From: Paenibacillus alginolyticus DSM 5050 = NBRC 15375
GTDB lineage: Bacteria > Bacillota > Bacilli > Paenibacillales > NBRC-103111
Direction: 5' to 3'
DNA length: 49,623 bases
Assembly (NCBI RefSeq): GCF_000422905.1
Contig: NZ_KE383950.1
Coordinates: 1-49,623, forward strand
How positions within the stretch are numbered: position 1 is the first letter of the stretch; every line of letters starts with the position of its first letter. The position numbers and the translations under genes are program-made. The notes beneath the pieces are model-generated. The model was not told the DNA's origin and ran no database searches. It was given only the letters and a program-made list of their open reading frames with translations. This document shows, piece after piece, positions 8,982 through 18,207 of the stretch.

Positions 8982-9213
8982 TCCTTGTATGTATAATGGC
9001 TAATTTCATTCTTTCCTATCGTTTCCAAAAAGGATGCCAGGTCATACCAAATTTAAAAATGAAAGTTGTTTTCTTCACACGGTTATCGGTTCAAGCAGGA
9101 ATTCGTTCTCCTCAAGTATAAAATAAGTAAGAGAAGGACGCTAGCATTCGTCAATTTGTTATCTGTATTCACAAAAAAACAAGACTTTAGTCCTAGTTTT
9201 CGACAAAAAACGA

Positions 9214-9411
9214 TTGTATAATAATAAATACACCACAGAGTGGTTAAATTCGCAATCCCCTCTCGGGGATGCTGGAGAGAGACTGATAACCAAGGCGATA
9301 GACATTGTCGAGCAAGCCGATCGCCGTTTTTTTTCTAAACTGGGGGAAGAACAGGAAACGTTGACAAGCTTGTTGAGATCTTTAGGAAGCATGACAACTC
9401 ATGAAAATTAG
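9214..9411 (+). pseudogene. MarR-family regulator remnant (C-terminal part)
   Basis: About 50 residues of this frame (SPLGDAGERLITKAIDIVEQ and on through ADRRFF to LLRSLG) read like the C-terminal dimerisation helices of MarR-family repressors: an LTPxG-type turn, a long helix ending EADxRFF, then EEQ...LLRxLG. No DNA-binding domain is encoded upstream, and the frame starts at a TTG without ribosome-binding site, right at a TATAAT sequence. I read it as the tail of a deleted gene. A real small protein is possible. The rest of 8982-9429 shows no gene. Confidence 0.5.
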
Positions 9412-9435
9412 ATCATAGGGAGAGGTGCCTTGAAT

Positions 9436-10230
9436 ATGGAGAAGTCATCACTAATCGGAATTGTATTAGCTTTTATATCCATTGGCATGGGTATGGTATT
9501 GAAAGGGGCAAGCCTGGTTGCACTGCTGAATCCTGCTGCTGCCTTAATTATTTTCGGTGGTACGGCATCAGCCTTATTTATCGCTTTTTCAATGGAAGAA
9601 ATAAAGAAGATTCCGACCTTATTGAAAATTATTTTTACGGAACAGAAATTAATGCCTAAGAAAGAACTGATCGAAACTTTCATCGACTGGGTGTCCATTA
9701 CACGTCGTGAAGGGTTACTTTCCTTGGAGAAGCAAGCAGAAGAGCTGTCAGACCCTTTTATGAAAAGCGGTATGCGCCTCATTATTGATGGGAATGACGC
9801 AGATTTTGTACGTGACGTATTGCTCGAAGATATTGCTGAAATGGAATCAAGACATAAGAAATTTGCAAGCATTTTTACGCAAGCTGGTACATATGCACCG
9901 ACACTCGGCGTACTTGGCGCCGTAGTTGGACTCATCGCAGCTCTTGGTAATTTGAGTGAAGTAGAGAAACTAGGACATCTGATTTCAGCGGCATTCGTTG
10001 CAACGATGTTCGGGATTTTCCTTGGTTACGTTATATTTCACCCATTTGCAAATAAGCTGAAGCAGAAGTCTAAGAAGGAAGTTGAAATTAAGCTTATGAT
10101 CGTAGAAGGGCTGCTCTCCATTCAATCCGGTGTATCTGCCAATTCCGTGAAGCAAAAAATGATGATCTTCGTTGCCAATAATGAACGTGCGTCGTATGAC
10201 GAAGATTCGAAGGGGGCCGCTTCACAGTGA
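9436..10230 (+). CDS. motA: flagellar motor stator protein MotA
   Basis: Inner-membrane stator subunit that with MotB conducts ions to drive flagellar rotation. Four membrane segments: two N-terminal (residues about 5-22 and 28-50), a cytoplasmic domain, and two more around the conserved TYAPTLGVLGAVVGL and FVATMFGIFLGYV. 264 residues, normal length. I prefer the ATG at 9436 because AGAGGTG lies 8 bases upstream; a TTG two codons earlier is possible. The partner has MotB features, favouring the proton-driven MotAB type over sodium MotPS. Confidence 0.93.
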   Translation: MEKSSLIGIVLAFISIGMGMVLKGASLVALLNPAAALIIFGGTASALFIAFSMEEIKKIPTLLKIIFTEQKLMPKKELIETFIDWVSITRREGLLSLEKQAEELSDPFMKSGMRLIIDGNDADFVRDVLLEDIAEMESRHKKFASIFTQAGTYAPTLGVLGAVVGLIAALGNLSEVEKLGHLISAAFVATMFGIFLGYVIFHPFANKLKQKSKKEVEIKLMIVEGLLSIQSGVSANSVKQKMMIFVANNERASYDEDSKGAASQ

Positions 10231-11033
10231 GTAAAAAGAAGAAGCATGAGGATCATGAAGAACATATTGATGAAACTTGGCTCATTCCCTATGCGGATTT
10301 GCTTACCTTGCTTCTAGCCCTCTTTATTATCCTGTTTGCTTCTAGTCAGGTGGATTCTAAGAAATACGACTCGATTATGCGTTCCTTGAATAATGCCTTC
10401 ACGGGGGGAGAAGCACCCTTCGCGATGTCAAATATGGTTCCAATAAATGATGCGGGGAATTCTACGAAAAACAATAATAAGAGCCAAAATCCTCCGCCGA
10501 AGGAAGAGAGTAAAACCGACAGTCAACTGGCTGCCAAGCTACAGAAGGAAGAGAAGGATCTCAAAGAGTTAAAGCAAAGCATGGATGCTTACATTAAAGA
10601 GAACAATATGAGTGAGCAGCTAACCACGAAGCTGGATAATGAGAAGCTGACCATTACGATTAGTGACCGTGCGCTCTTTGATTCAGGATCAGCCACAATT
10701 AAACAAGAATCACAGAAGCTTGCTGTTTCAATGTCTAATCTGCTGGGCAGATATCCAGGGTACGAGGTTCAGGTAGCAGGCCATACGGATAATATCCCGA
10801 TTCGCCGAGCGGACTTTGAAACGAACTGGGATTTAAGCGCCAAGCGTGCGGTCAATTTTATGAAAATACTTCTGAATAACAGTAAAATTGAGCCTGCTTC
10901 TTACTCTTCGATCGGATTCGGTGAATACCGGCCAATCGCTGAAAATGATACAACAGAAGGTAGAGCAAAGAACCGGCGTGTTGAAGTGAACATTTTGCGT
11001 AACATTAAGAAAACGGATGAGATTGCAAAATAA
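10227..11033 (+). CDS. motB: flagellar motor stator protein MotB
   Basis: Stator partner of MotA with peptidoglycan anchor. One N-terminal membrane helix contains the ion-binding Asp in IPYADLLTLLLALFIILFAS, the MotB (proton) form. A charged linker is followed by a C-terminal OmpA-like domain (VAGHTDNIPI, NWDLSAKRA, IGFGEYRP, GRAKNRRVEV). GTG start overlapping the motA stop (GTGA), so coupled. 268 residues. A terminator follows. Confidence 0.94.
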   Translation: MSKKKKHEDHEEHIDETWLIPYADLLTLLLALFIILFASSQVDSKKYDSIMRSLNNAFTGGEAPFAMSNMVPINDAGNSTKNNNKSQNPPPKEESKTDSQLAAKLQKEEKDLKELKQSMDAYIKENNMSEQLTTKLDNEKLTITISDRALFDSGSATIKQESQKLAVSMSNLLGRYPGYEVQVAGHTDNIPIRRADFETNWDLSAKRAVNFMKILLNNSKIEPASYSSIGFGEYRPIAENDTTEGRAKNRRVEVNILRNIKKTDEIAK

Positions 11034-11067
11034 GAGCAAATACCCATAAGATTTATCATGAAAGATA

Positions 11068-11099
11068 GGCCAAGAGTCGCCAGACTCTGGCCTTTTTTT
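11068..11099 (+). terminator. rho-independent terminator after motB
   Basis: GGCC(A)AGAGTC pairs with GACTCTGGCC around a 4-base loop and is followed by seven T. It closes the motAB operon. Confidence 0.9.
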
Positions 11100-11194
11100 G
11101 TTCATTAACACAGTTCATAGCGAGAAATACGGAGTAATTTAACAACGAATTGGGGAAAGTAATGTAGAATTTGTAATAACGAGGAGAGGTTTAC

Positions 11195-12052
11195 TTGGAG
11201 AAAACGGAGCATAGAGAGCTTACATATGAGCATACGTATATCCCGCTAACGACATTATCCAGCGGTGAAGGCAAGGAAATAGCCATTGATATATACGGTT
11301 ATTGCATTCAGTTCGTGAATATTTGTATCATGGGCAACCCAACTAGCAGAGATAAAGAATGGTGTTTAGTTGACGCTGGTATGCCGCAATCGGCAGATGA
11401 GATCATTCGTGTCGCTGAGGAGCGATTTGGAGCACATCAGAAGCCAACGGCGATCATTTTGACACATGGTCATTTCGATCATGTCGGGGCTATAGAGAGT
11501 CTATTGGAATACTGGGATGTTCCGGTATATGCCCATGAGTTGGAAATCCCTTATTTGACGGGAAAATCCAATTATCCTAAAGGGGATTCTACCGTAGATG
11601 GCGGGCTAATAAGCGAATTGTCCCCCCTTTTTCCAAACCACGGTATTGATATTGGTAATCATGTACATCCTTTGCCTGCTAATGGCATTGTTCCAGGACT
11701 GACCGGATGGCAATGGATTCATACGCCGGGCCACACACCAGGACACATTTCTCTTTTTCGCGCCAAAGATCGTTCATTAATTGTCGGAGATGCCTTCGTT
11801 ACCGTTAAACAAGAGTCGCTTTACAAGGTGTTCACGCAAGAGCAAGAAATAAGCGGACCGCCTAAGTATTTCACGACAGACTGGCAAGCAGCGGGGGAAT
11901 CGGTTAGAAAGCTTCGAGATTTGCATCCATCTTTAGCGATAACGGGACATGGCAAACCGATGGTCGGTGAAGAACTAAGCCGCGAATTAGGCCGTCTTGC
12001 GGAGAATTTTGAGGAGTTAGCGATACCTAAGGATGGTCGGTTTGTGCATTAG
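11195..12052 (+). CDS. MBL-fold metallo-hydrolase
   Basis: Metallo-beta-lactamase-fold hydrolase, 285 residues. Zinc-ligand motifs are complete: THGHFDH (HxHxDH), HTPGHTPGH, the GDAF aspartate and the final GHGKPM histidine. This set is typical of the broad glyoxalase-II/lactonase-like group; the substrate is unknown. TTG start supported by GAGGAGAGG about 8 bases upstream. It stands alone between the motAB terminator and a convergent chemoreceptor gene. Confidence 0.88.
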   Translation: MEKTEHRELTYEHTYIPLTTLSSGEGKEIAIDIYGYCIQFVNICIMGNPTSRDKEWCLVDAGMPQSADEIIRVAEERFGAHQKPTAIILTHGHFDHVGAIESLLEYWDVPVYAHELEIPYLTGKSNYPKGDSTVDGGLISELSPLFPNHGIDIGNHVHPLPANGIVPGLTGWQWIHTPGHTPGHISLFRAKDRSLIVGDAFVTVKQESLYKVFTQEQEISGPPKYFTTDWQAAGESVRKLRDLHPSLAITGHGKPMVGEELSRELGRLAENFEELAIPKDGRFVH

Positions 12053-12104
12053 ACTATAATTATTGGATTCCTGCAAGAAAAGCCTTTTGAATCTTTAGGT
12101 TAGC

Positions 12105-12204
12105 GGAACGTCGATCCTAAGGCAAAAACCGCGATATAACGCATCGACGTTCCTCTTCCTCCTGATTTCAGGGGTTTTTCGTCCAAATAGCGAATCGACG
12201 TTCC
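12105..12204. repeat. cluster of three ATCGACGTTCC repeats
   Basis: The 11-mer ATCGACGTTCC occurs at 12143-12153 and 12194-12204 in direct orientation, and its exact reverse complement at 12105-12115. The first two pair as an 11-bp stem with a 27-base loop. The two direct copies also share upstream context (ATAACGC versus AATAGCGA). It fills the gap between the convergent MBL hydrolase and chemoreceptor genes, and could be a bidirectional terminator or a degenerate dispersed repeat. Confidence 0.75.
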
Positions 12205-12218
12205 CCACGGTTTGCTAG

Positions 12219-14258
12219 CTAATCTTTTCCTACGAGAGCAGGCTCTTTGTTTTCTTTCTTAGATTCGTCTTTCTTAGATTCACTTTTGTTCTGATCATCC
12301 GGCAATGCTTCAGCAGCTGATCTTTCCAGCTCCACTTCAAACAAATCCATTTCAGTTTGCGAAAGAACCTCATTGCTGTTATTGGTTGTCAAACCTTCGT
12401 CTGTAACTGTCAAAAGTTCATTATGTTGCGGCTTATGGCTAACTTGATTATCTTCAAAAACCTCGAATTGCGCCACATTCTTGAACAGGGTTGGCTCCGA
12501 TTGAAGTTCAAAACTCTCCTGATCATTCATCTCAGCAGTCTCACTAATCTGGAATTTGCTGATCTCCGCAAATAATTGCTGCGCAAGTTCAAGGATATCA
12601 TCCGACTCTTCGGCGATTCGGCGAATGGATGCATCTTGCTGAATCGAGGTTGAGCTAACTTCCTCGACACCGGCTGCTGTTTCTTGCGCAATGGCTGCTA
12701 CGAACTGAACGGAATTTACTAATCGGTCATTCTTCGCTTGTACCTGTTCAATTTTCACATGGATTTGTTCAATTTGCCCGATAATTCCTTTCATCGATTG
12801 CTCGATGCCCTCGAAAGAACCGAGTGTATCTGCTACTCGATGGTTTTGTGTAACCGCAGATTCGCGAGCTTCGATCAGTGAACTCTGTAATTCTTTGATT
12901 TGCTTCTGAAGCGCTTGAATGATGCCGCCGATTGTCTTGGAGGAATCATTCGTTTGCTGAGAAAGCTGACGAACTTCATCGGCAATTACCGAGAAGCCGC
13001 GGCCATGTACGCCGGCTCTAGCTGCTTCAATCGCTGCGTTCAAGGCAAGCACGTTTGTCTGTGTTGAAATTTCCGTGATCGAGTGAATAATAGCGCCAAT
13101 TTGCTTGGAGCTGTCAGACAAGGACAACATGGCGGCATCGACCTTCTGCAGGACAGCCTGGGACTGGTCTGACGATGATTTCAGAGCTCTTACGGATGCT
13201 GTCCCTTGTAATGTACCAGACGCAGCTTCTTCGCTGGAACGCTTCATTTCATATGTATATGTTGAAATATCTCGAATCTCCGCTTCTAGTTCTGCTATGA
13301 TCATAGAACTTTGTTCTGTTTTCATGGCTTGCTCATCAGCACCCGTCGATATCTCTGTAATTGCCTTCAAGATGTCCGTATTCGCTGATGCTGTAAGCTT
13401 GGAGAAGCGATGAAATTCATGGGAATGCTCTGATAATGAAGAAGCAATTTGCATGGTAGCACTCAGCATCTGACGAACTTGAATGATCATATGGTCGAAG
13501 CTGTTGCTTAGCATGCCAAGCTCATCATTGGATTTAGAATTAATCGTATGGGACAAATCCCCAGCGGCAATGAGAGTTACAGCATTTTGTAAAATTTTAA
13601 TAGGACGTGTGAAGGAACTTATGATTAGAAAAGCAATAATAATGGTTACAATAACGACGATAGCAAAAGCAATCAACATCACCTTGCTGCTTTCATTGAG
13701 TGCTTTCGTTGATTGGGCTATTGCTTGTTCGGCGGAATCAGCATAAGTGACATAGAATTTATCAACTAGATCAAAAATCTTATCTTTCAAATCCTGAGAC
13801 TCATTATAGAGGTAAAGGAGGTTAATTTGCAGATCCGTCGGTTTCAAGTTAGGATCTTGGACCATTTTGGCTGCAGAGTCGAAATTATTGATGTAATCAA
13901 CGGATAGTTGAATTAATTGGCTTCGCCACTTCTTTTGATCTGTTGTGGAAGCCGTATCGCCAATTTTTTGAATGAAATCGTTATAAGGCTTTCGTTTTGC
14001 ATTGTATTTCTCGATGTATTCCGGTTTCTTGGAAATCTCCAGACCTGAAGCAATGATATTCATATCCTGAACCATATTTTTAAGCTCCAACGCTAGCACC
14101 TTTAGTTCGACTTTATCGTTCTGATCCGTCATGTGATTCTTGATCTGATTAACTTGATTCAGATTAAACAACGAAACGGAAAGAAAAATGAGAAGCACTC
14201 CGCTGAAGCTGGCAATTAATTTTAGGCGCATGGTCATATTGATTTTGATCTTCTTCAT
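12219..14258 (-). CDS. methyl-accepting chemotaxis protein
   Basis: Transmembrane chemoreceptor, 679 residues. First membrane helix at about 11-28, a helical extracellular ligand domain of four-helix-bundle type, second helix at about 190-213, a HAMP domain (about 213-265, with SSFTRPIKILQNAV) and a long coiled-coil signalling domain. The kinase-contact hairpin is intact (LALNAAIEAARAGVHGRGFS, near residue 405). After the signalling domain come about 100 residues rich in Glu, Ser and Lys, an unusual extra tail. The ATG follows AGGAGG. No chemotaxis operon is adjacent; motAB lies 1.2 kb away. Confidence 0.93.
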   Translation of the reverse strand: MKKIKINMTMRLKLIASFSGVLLIFLSVSLFNLNQVNQIKNHMTDQNDKVELKVLALELKNMVQDMNIIASGLEISKKPEYIEKYNAKRKPYNDFIQKIGDTASTTDQKKWRSQLIQLSVDYINNFDSAAKMVQDPNLKPTDLQINLLYLYNESQDLKDKIFDLVDKFYVTYADSAEQAIAQSTKALNESSKVMLIAFAIVVIVTIIIAFLIISSFTRPIKILQNAVTLIAAGDLSHTINSKSNDELGMLSNSFDHMIIQVRQMLSATMQIASSLSEHSHEFHRFSKLTASANTDILKAITEISTGADEQAMKTEQSSMIIAELEAEIRDISTYTYEMKRSSEEAASGTLQGTASVRALKSSSDQSQAVLQKVDAAMLSLSDSSKQIGAIIHSITEISTQTNVLALNAAIEAARAGVHGRGFSVIADEVRQLSQQTNDSSKTIGGIIQALQKQIKELQSSLIEARESAVTQNHRVADTLGSFEGIEQSMKGIIGQIEQIHVKIEQVQAKNDRLVNSVQFVAAIAQETAAGVEEVSSTSIQQDASIRRIAEESDDILELAQQLFAEISKFQISETAEMNDQESFELQSEPTLFKNVAQFEVFEDNQVSHKPQHNELLTVTDEGLTTNNSNEVLSQTEMDLFEVELERSAAEALPDDQNKSESKKDESKKENKEPALVGKD

Positions 14259-14412
14259 AAGTCATTCCTCCTATAAATACTTGACAATATTCGACTGTTT
14301 TCGTGTTGATACCTATTAATATAGGATACTTCTATTAACTAAAGCATCTAACTATGTTAGAGATATGTAAAATTACCCATACTTCTAACGAATTGAAAGA
14401 AAAAATAAAAGT

Positions 14413-14466
14413 TTTACATTACGTTTACGTTTCGTGGGTGTGAATTTTACATTCGGTTGTTACGAT
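14413..14466 (+). promoter_or_regulatory. PhoP-box array and -10 of pstS
   Basis: TTTACA at 14413, TTTACG at 14424, TGGGTG (degenerate) at 14435 and TTTACA at 14446 lie on an exact 11-bp pitch. This is the arrangement of Bacillus-type PhoP boxes (TTAACA-like direct repeats). A -10-like TACGAT begins 9 bases after the last box. This predicts activation of pstS by phosphorylated PhoP under phosphate starvation. Confidence 0.85.
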
Positions 14467-14555
14467 AGGTAAGTAAGTTAGTTCGACGGACAATCATGTG
14501 GGAATCGATACTAACATAACAAGCAACATACAAATCAAAGGAGGACATGCTAACT

Positions 14556-15464
14556 ATGTTTAAGTTCATGTCGAAAAAAGGAATTACATTTACACTTTCC
14601 GCGGTATTAATGATGGGGTCATTGGTTGGTTGCGGCGCCAAAACAGATACTAAAAATGCTGCTTCTGCAACACCAGCTGCTAGTGCAGCTGCTTCTGCTG
14701 CTCCAACAAAAACAGAACTAAGCGGTACGGTTACTGCTTCAGGTTCAAGCGCGCTTCTTCCATTAGTTAAACAAGCTGCTACTGAGTTTATGGAAAAAAA
14801 TCCAAAAGTAACGATCAACGTTACTGCAGGCGGATCAGGCACAGGAATTAAAAACGTAGCAGACGGTACTTCAGACATCGGTAACTCCGACGTTGAGCCA
14901 GCTGCTGAATATAAAGATAAAGATCTTAAAGATCATGTTGTTGCCATTGCTCCATTCGCATTGATCGTAAACAAAGATGTTAAAGTTGATAATCTTACAA
15001 AACAACAAGCAGCAGACATTTACATGGGTAAAGTAACGAACTGGAAAGAAGTTGGCGGCAATGACGCGAAAATCGTTCTTGTTCACCGTCCAGATAGCTC
15101 AGGTTCCCGTACATTAGTTAAACAAATCATTCTTGATGGCAAAGAATTCACAAAAGACGGTATCACACAAGAAAACAGCGGTGCAATGAAAACGGCTGTT
15201 GCTGGTCAGTCCGGCTCCATTGGTTATGTAGATACACCTTACATTGATGACACAGTTAAAGCATTGAAAATTGATAGTGTAGCGTTCTCCGAGGACAACA
15301 TCAAAAACGGTACTTACAAATTGTTTGGTGTTGAGCATATGTACACGAAAGGTGAAGCGAAAGATCCTGCTAAAGCATTCATCGCTTACATCTCAAGCAA
15401 AGAATTCCAAGGTAAACAAGTTCGTGACTTGAAATTCTTACCTGCTGATTTGCTTAAAAAATAA
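14556..15464 (+). CDS. pstS: phosphate ABC transporter substrate-binding lipoprotein
   Basis: Surface lipoprotein that binds inorganic phosphate for the Pst importer. Signal peptide with lipobox ending at Cys26 (GSLVGCGAK), an Ala/Thr-rich spacer, then the PBP fold with phosphate-contacting blocks ASGSSALLP, GGSGTGIKN and RPDSSGSRT. I chose the ATG at 14556; the ATG nine bases earlier lies only 2 bases after GGAGG. 302 residues. Followed by its own terminator, so it can be made in excess over the membrane components. Confidence 0.95.
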   Translation: MFKFMSKKGITFTLSAVLMMGSLVGCGAKTDTKNAASATPAASAAASAAPTKTELSGTVTASGSSALLPLVKQAATEFMEKNPKVTINVTAGGSGTGIKNVADGTSDIGNSDVEPAAEYKDKDLKDHVVAIAPFALIVNKDVKVDNLTKQQAADIYMGKVTNWKEVGGNDAKIVLVHRPDSSGSRTLVKQIILDGKEFTKDGITQENSGAMKTAVAGQSGSIGYVDTPYIDDTVKALKIDSVAFSEDNIKNGTYKLFGVEHMYTKGEAKDPAKAFIAYISSKEFQGKQVRDLKFLPADLLKK

Positions 15465-15479
15465 GAATTAGAATAAACT

Positions 15480-15513
15480 AAGAGCGCTGGCATCCTATGC
15501 CGCGCTCTTTTTA
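15480..15513 (+). terminator. terminator between pstS and pstC
   Basis: AAGAGCGC-T-GGCAT and ATGCC-GCGCTCTT form a stem with a 3-base loop, followed by TTTT. It separates pstS from pstCAB, which have their own PhoP-box promoter. Confidence 0.88.
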
Positions 15514-15534
15514 TTTACCTAAATAAACGAAACT

Positions 15535-15588
15535 TTTACATTCCCTTAACAATTCATTGACGATCCAATTACAATTATGAACTATCAT
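15535..15588 (+). promoter_or_regulatory. PhoP-box array and -10 of pstC
   Basis: TTTACA at 15535, TTAACA at 15546, TTGACG at 15557 and ATTACA at 15568 lie on an exact 11-bp pitch. A -10-like TATCAT starts 9 bases after the last box, the same gap as in front of pstS. A second PhoP-activated promoter serving pstCAB-phoU is therefore likely. Confidence 0.88.
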
Positions 15589-15626
15589 AAGAGTAATGTG
15601 TATTTAAGAGAAAGGGGAATTACCCA

Positions 15627-16562
15627 TTGAATTCCGTAGCAGACAAACTAACGAACGCGAAATCAGACGAAAGTCGTCCAATTGTCACGAAATGGACCCA
15701 AGGACAACATAGACAAGATAACATCATGAGGTGGGTTTTTGTTGGAAGTGCTGCACTCGTGTCTGCCATTATTTTTTCTATCATTGTATTTGTGGGAATG
15801 CAAGGGATGAAGACTTTTCAAGGAGTCAATCCTTTAGAATTTTTCTTTTCAACGGATTGGACACCAGGTCAAAATAAATTCGGAGCTTTTCCTTTTCTAT
15901 ACAGCACACTGCTCATGACATTGGTTTCGGTTGTGTTTTCAGTGCCGCTTGCTTTGTCAGGGGCATTATTCATGGCTAAAATTGCTCCGAAATGGATGCG
16001 TGAAATTATGCGACCTGCAACAGATCTGTTCGTAGGTATCCCTTCGGTTGTTTATGGTCTAATCGGTATGACCGTTATCGTCCCAGCGCTTGGTAAAATT
16101 ACAGGCGGGGTTGGATACGGTATTTTACCAGCTTCCATCATTCTCGCTATCATGATCTTACCAACCATTCTCTCTATCTCCGAAGATGCGATCCGCGCAT
16201 TGCCAAGCCGTCTGGAGGAAGCATCACTCGCATTAGGTGCAACACGTTGGCAAACGATGTGGCGTGTCCTTTTGCCTGCCGCTAGACCAGGTATTCTAAC
16301 AGCAATCATCCTTGGCATGGGGCGTGCGATCGGTGAAACCATGGCTGTTTTCATGGTCATTGGTAACTCCCCGCAAATGCCGAAATCACTCCTTGACTCA
16401 ACGACGGTATTAACGACCGCGATCGTGAAGGATATGGGGAATACGAACTACGGAAGCACTTGGAATAATGCGCTTTATTTGATGGCGCTATTATTACTCG
16501 TGATCTCCTTGTCCTTAATTCTTATTATCCGTATCGTAGCTAAAAGGAGTGAACTTAAATGA
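15627..16562 (+). CDS. pstC: phosphate ABC transporter permease PstC
   Basis: Inner-membrane permease of the Pst phosphate importer; pairs with PstA. Six membrane segments, with the EAA loop EEASLALGATRWQTMWRVLLP. 311 residues. TTG start supported by AAAGGGG about 9 bases upstream. Its stop overlaps the pstA start (ATGA), and the pstA ribosome-binding site AAAGGAG lies inside its last codons. Confidence 0.95.
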   Translation: MNSVADKLTNAKSDESRPIVTKWTQGQHRQDNIMRWVFVGSAALVSAIIFSIIVFVGMQGMKTFQGVNPLEFFFSTDWTPGQNKFGAFPFLYSTLLMTLVSVVFSVPLALSGALFMAKIAPKWMREIMRPATDLFVGIPSVVYGLIGMTVIVPALGKITGGVGYGILPASIILAIMILPTILSISEDAIRALPSRLEEASLALGATRWQTMWRVLLPAARPGILTAIILGMGRAIGETMAVFMVIGNSPQMPKSLLDSTTVLTTAIVKDMGNTNYGSTWNNALYLMALLLLVISLSLILIIRIVAKRSELK

Positions 16563-17416
16563 AAAGCAAAACGACTGACCGTTTGGCCACATTGTATTTC
16601 TGGGCATCGGGAATTGTTATTATATTGATTCTAGCTTGGTTTCTATTTCGTATTTTAGGTGATGGCATTCCGCATTTATCATGGAATTTCATCTTCGGGA
16701 AGTCAGAAGAGATCAAAGCTGGCGGTGGTGTAGGCCCGCAATTGTTCAACTCCTTCTATGTCCTATTCTTATCCCTTTTGATATCCATTCCAATCGGTTT
16801 ATTCTCAGGGATCTACTTGGCGATATATGCACAAAAAAATTGGTTTACTGATCTCGTGCGAATCTCGGTTGAAGCTCTGGCTTCTGTTCCTTCAATCGTA
16901 TTTGGATTGTTCGGTTTCTTGCTTTTCGCCAATTTGCTAGGTCTGAAGTTTTCCATTATTGGTGGGGCCGCGACGGTTGCCCTGCTTAATTTACCTGTTA
17001 TGGTAAGGGTCACAGAAGTATCTATCCGTACGGTCCCTGAATCGTATTGGGAGGCAAGCCTTGCTCTTGGCTCAACTAGATGGCAGGCGATTCGCAAAGT
17101 ACTCATCCCTGCGTCGCTGCCAAGCTTAATTACAGGGATTACATTGATTGCAGGACGCGCATTAGGCGAATCTGCCATCCTAATTTATACGGCCGGCTTA
17201 TCGGTTTCTCGCTTCTTTCCAGATTTCAATCCACTGAAGATGGGGGAAACATTATCCGTTCATCTGTGGTATGTTGGTGCTGAAGCGTTAGTTCCAGATG
17301 CCAAGGAAATTGCTAAAGGAAGTGCCGCGCTGCTCCTGATCGTCGTACTCATCTTTAACCTACTTGTCAGTATTCCAAGCCGAATTTTACAAAAAAGACT
17401 TTCCGGGGGGAAATAA
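16559..17416 (+). CDS. pstA: phosphate ABC transporter permease PstA
   Basis: Second permease of the Pst importer, 285 residues with six membrane segments and the EAA loop YWEASLALGSTRWQAIRKVL. ATG start preceded by AAAGGAGTG. Coupled to pstC and followed within four bases by pstB. Confidence 0.95.
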   Translation: MKSKTTDRLATLYFWASGIVIILILAWFLFRILGDGIPHLSWNFIFGKSEEIKAGGGVGPQLFNSFYVLFLSLLISIPIGLFSGIYLAIYAQKNWFTDLVRISVEALASVPSIVFGLFGFLLFANLLGLKFSIIGGAATVALLNLPVMVRVTEVSIRTVPESYWEASLALGSTRWQAIRKVLIPASLPSLITGITLIAGRALGESAILIYTAGLSVSRFFPDFNPLKMGETLSVHLWYVGAEALVPDAKEIAKGSAALLLIVVLIFNLLVSIPSRILQKRLSGGK

Positions 17417-17419
17417 ATC

Positions 17420-18181
17420 GTGGCGACCAAGCATAAGATTAAAGCGGACAAATTAAATTTATTTTACGGAGATAATCATGCTCTCCACGATATTGAATTA
17501 GCTATTGAAACGGGTACAATCGCCGCTTTGATCGGTCCTTCAGGCTGTGGGAAATCCACCTTCCTGCGCACCTTGAACCGCATGAATGATCTCATCGACA
17601 GTGTACGTATTACAGGAAATGTAGCCGTGGATGGTCACAATATCTATGATTCCGATTCGGATGTTGTTTCACTGCGTAAGCGCGTAGGGATGGTATTTCA
17701 ACGTCCAAATCCATTTCCGATGAGCATTTATGACAACATTGCCTACGGTCCTCGTATTCATGGAACGAAGAAGAAAGCAGTCCTAGACGAAATCGTAGAG
17801 CGCAGTCTTGTACAAGCGGCTTTGTGGGATGAAGTAAAGGATCGTTTGCATAAATCTGCTCTAGGCTTGTCTGGTGGACAACAACAGCGTTTATGTATCG
17901 CTCGTTTACTAGCTGTAGAGCCGGATGTTCTTCTTATGGATGAGCCTACATCCGCGCTAGATCCAATCTCAACGCTCAAAGTTGAAGAGTTGACACAAAC
18001 ATTGAAAGAGAAATATACCATTATCATTGTTACGCATAACATGCAGCAGGCGGCAAGGATTTCGGATATGACCTCCTTTTTCCTAAATGGATACTTAGTT
18101 GAAACGGACAAGACAGATAAAATTTTCACTAATCCGAATGATCAACGTACGGAAGATTATATTACGGGAAGATTTGGTTAA
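17420..18181 (+). CDS. pstB: phosphate ABC transporter ATP-binding protein
   Basis: Cytoplasmic ATPase energising phosphate uptake. Walker A GPSGCGKST, Q-loop VFQRPNPFPMSI, ABC signature LSGGQQQRLCIAR and Walker B VLLMDEPTSALD are all present. 253 residues, the family length. GTG start after a G-run (GGGGGG) serving as ribosome-binding site. Followed by phoU. Confidence 0.96.
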   Translation: MATKHKIKADKLNLFYGDNHALHDIELAIETGTIAALIGPSGCGKSTFLRTLNRMNDLIDSVRITGNVAVDGHNIYDSDSDVVSLRKRVGMVFQRPNPFPMSIYDNIAYGPRIHGTKKKAVLDEIVERSLVQAALWDEVKDRLHKSALGLSGGQQQRLCIARLLAVEPDVLLMDEPTSALDPISTLKVEELTQTLKEKYTIIIVTHNMQQAARISDMTSFFLNGYLVETDKTDKIFTNPNDQRTEDYITGRFG

Positions 18182-18207
18182 CCAACAACTGAGGGGAGAG
18201 ACACGAA

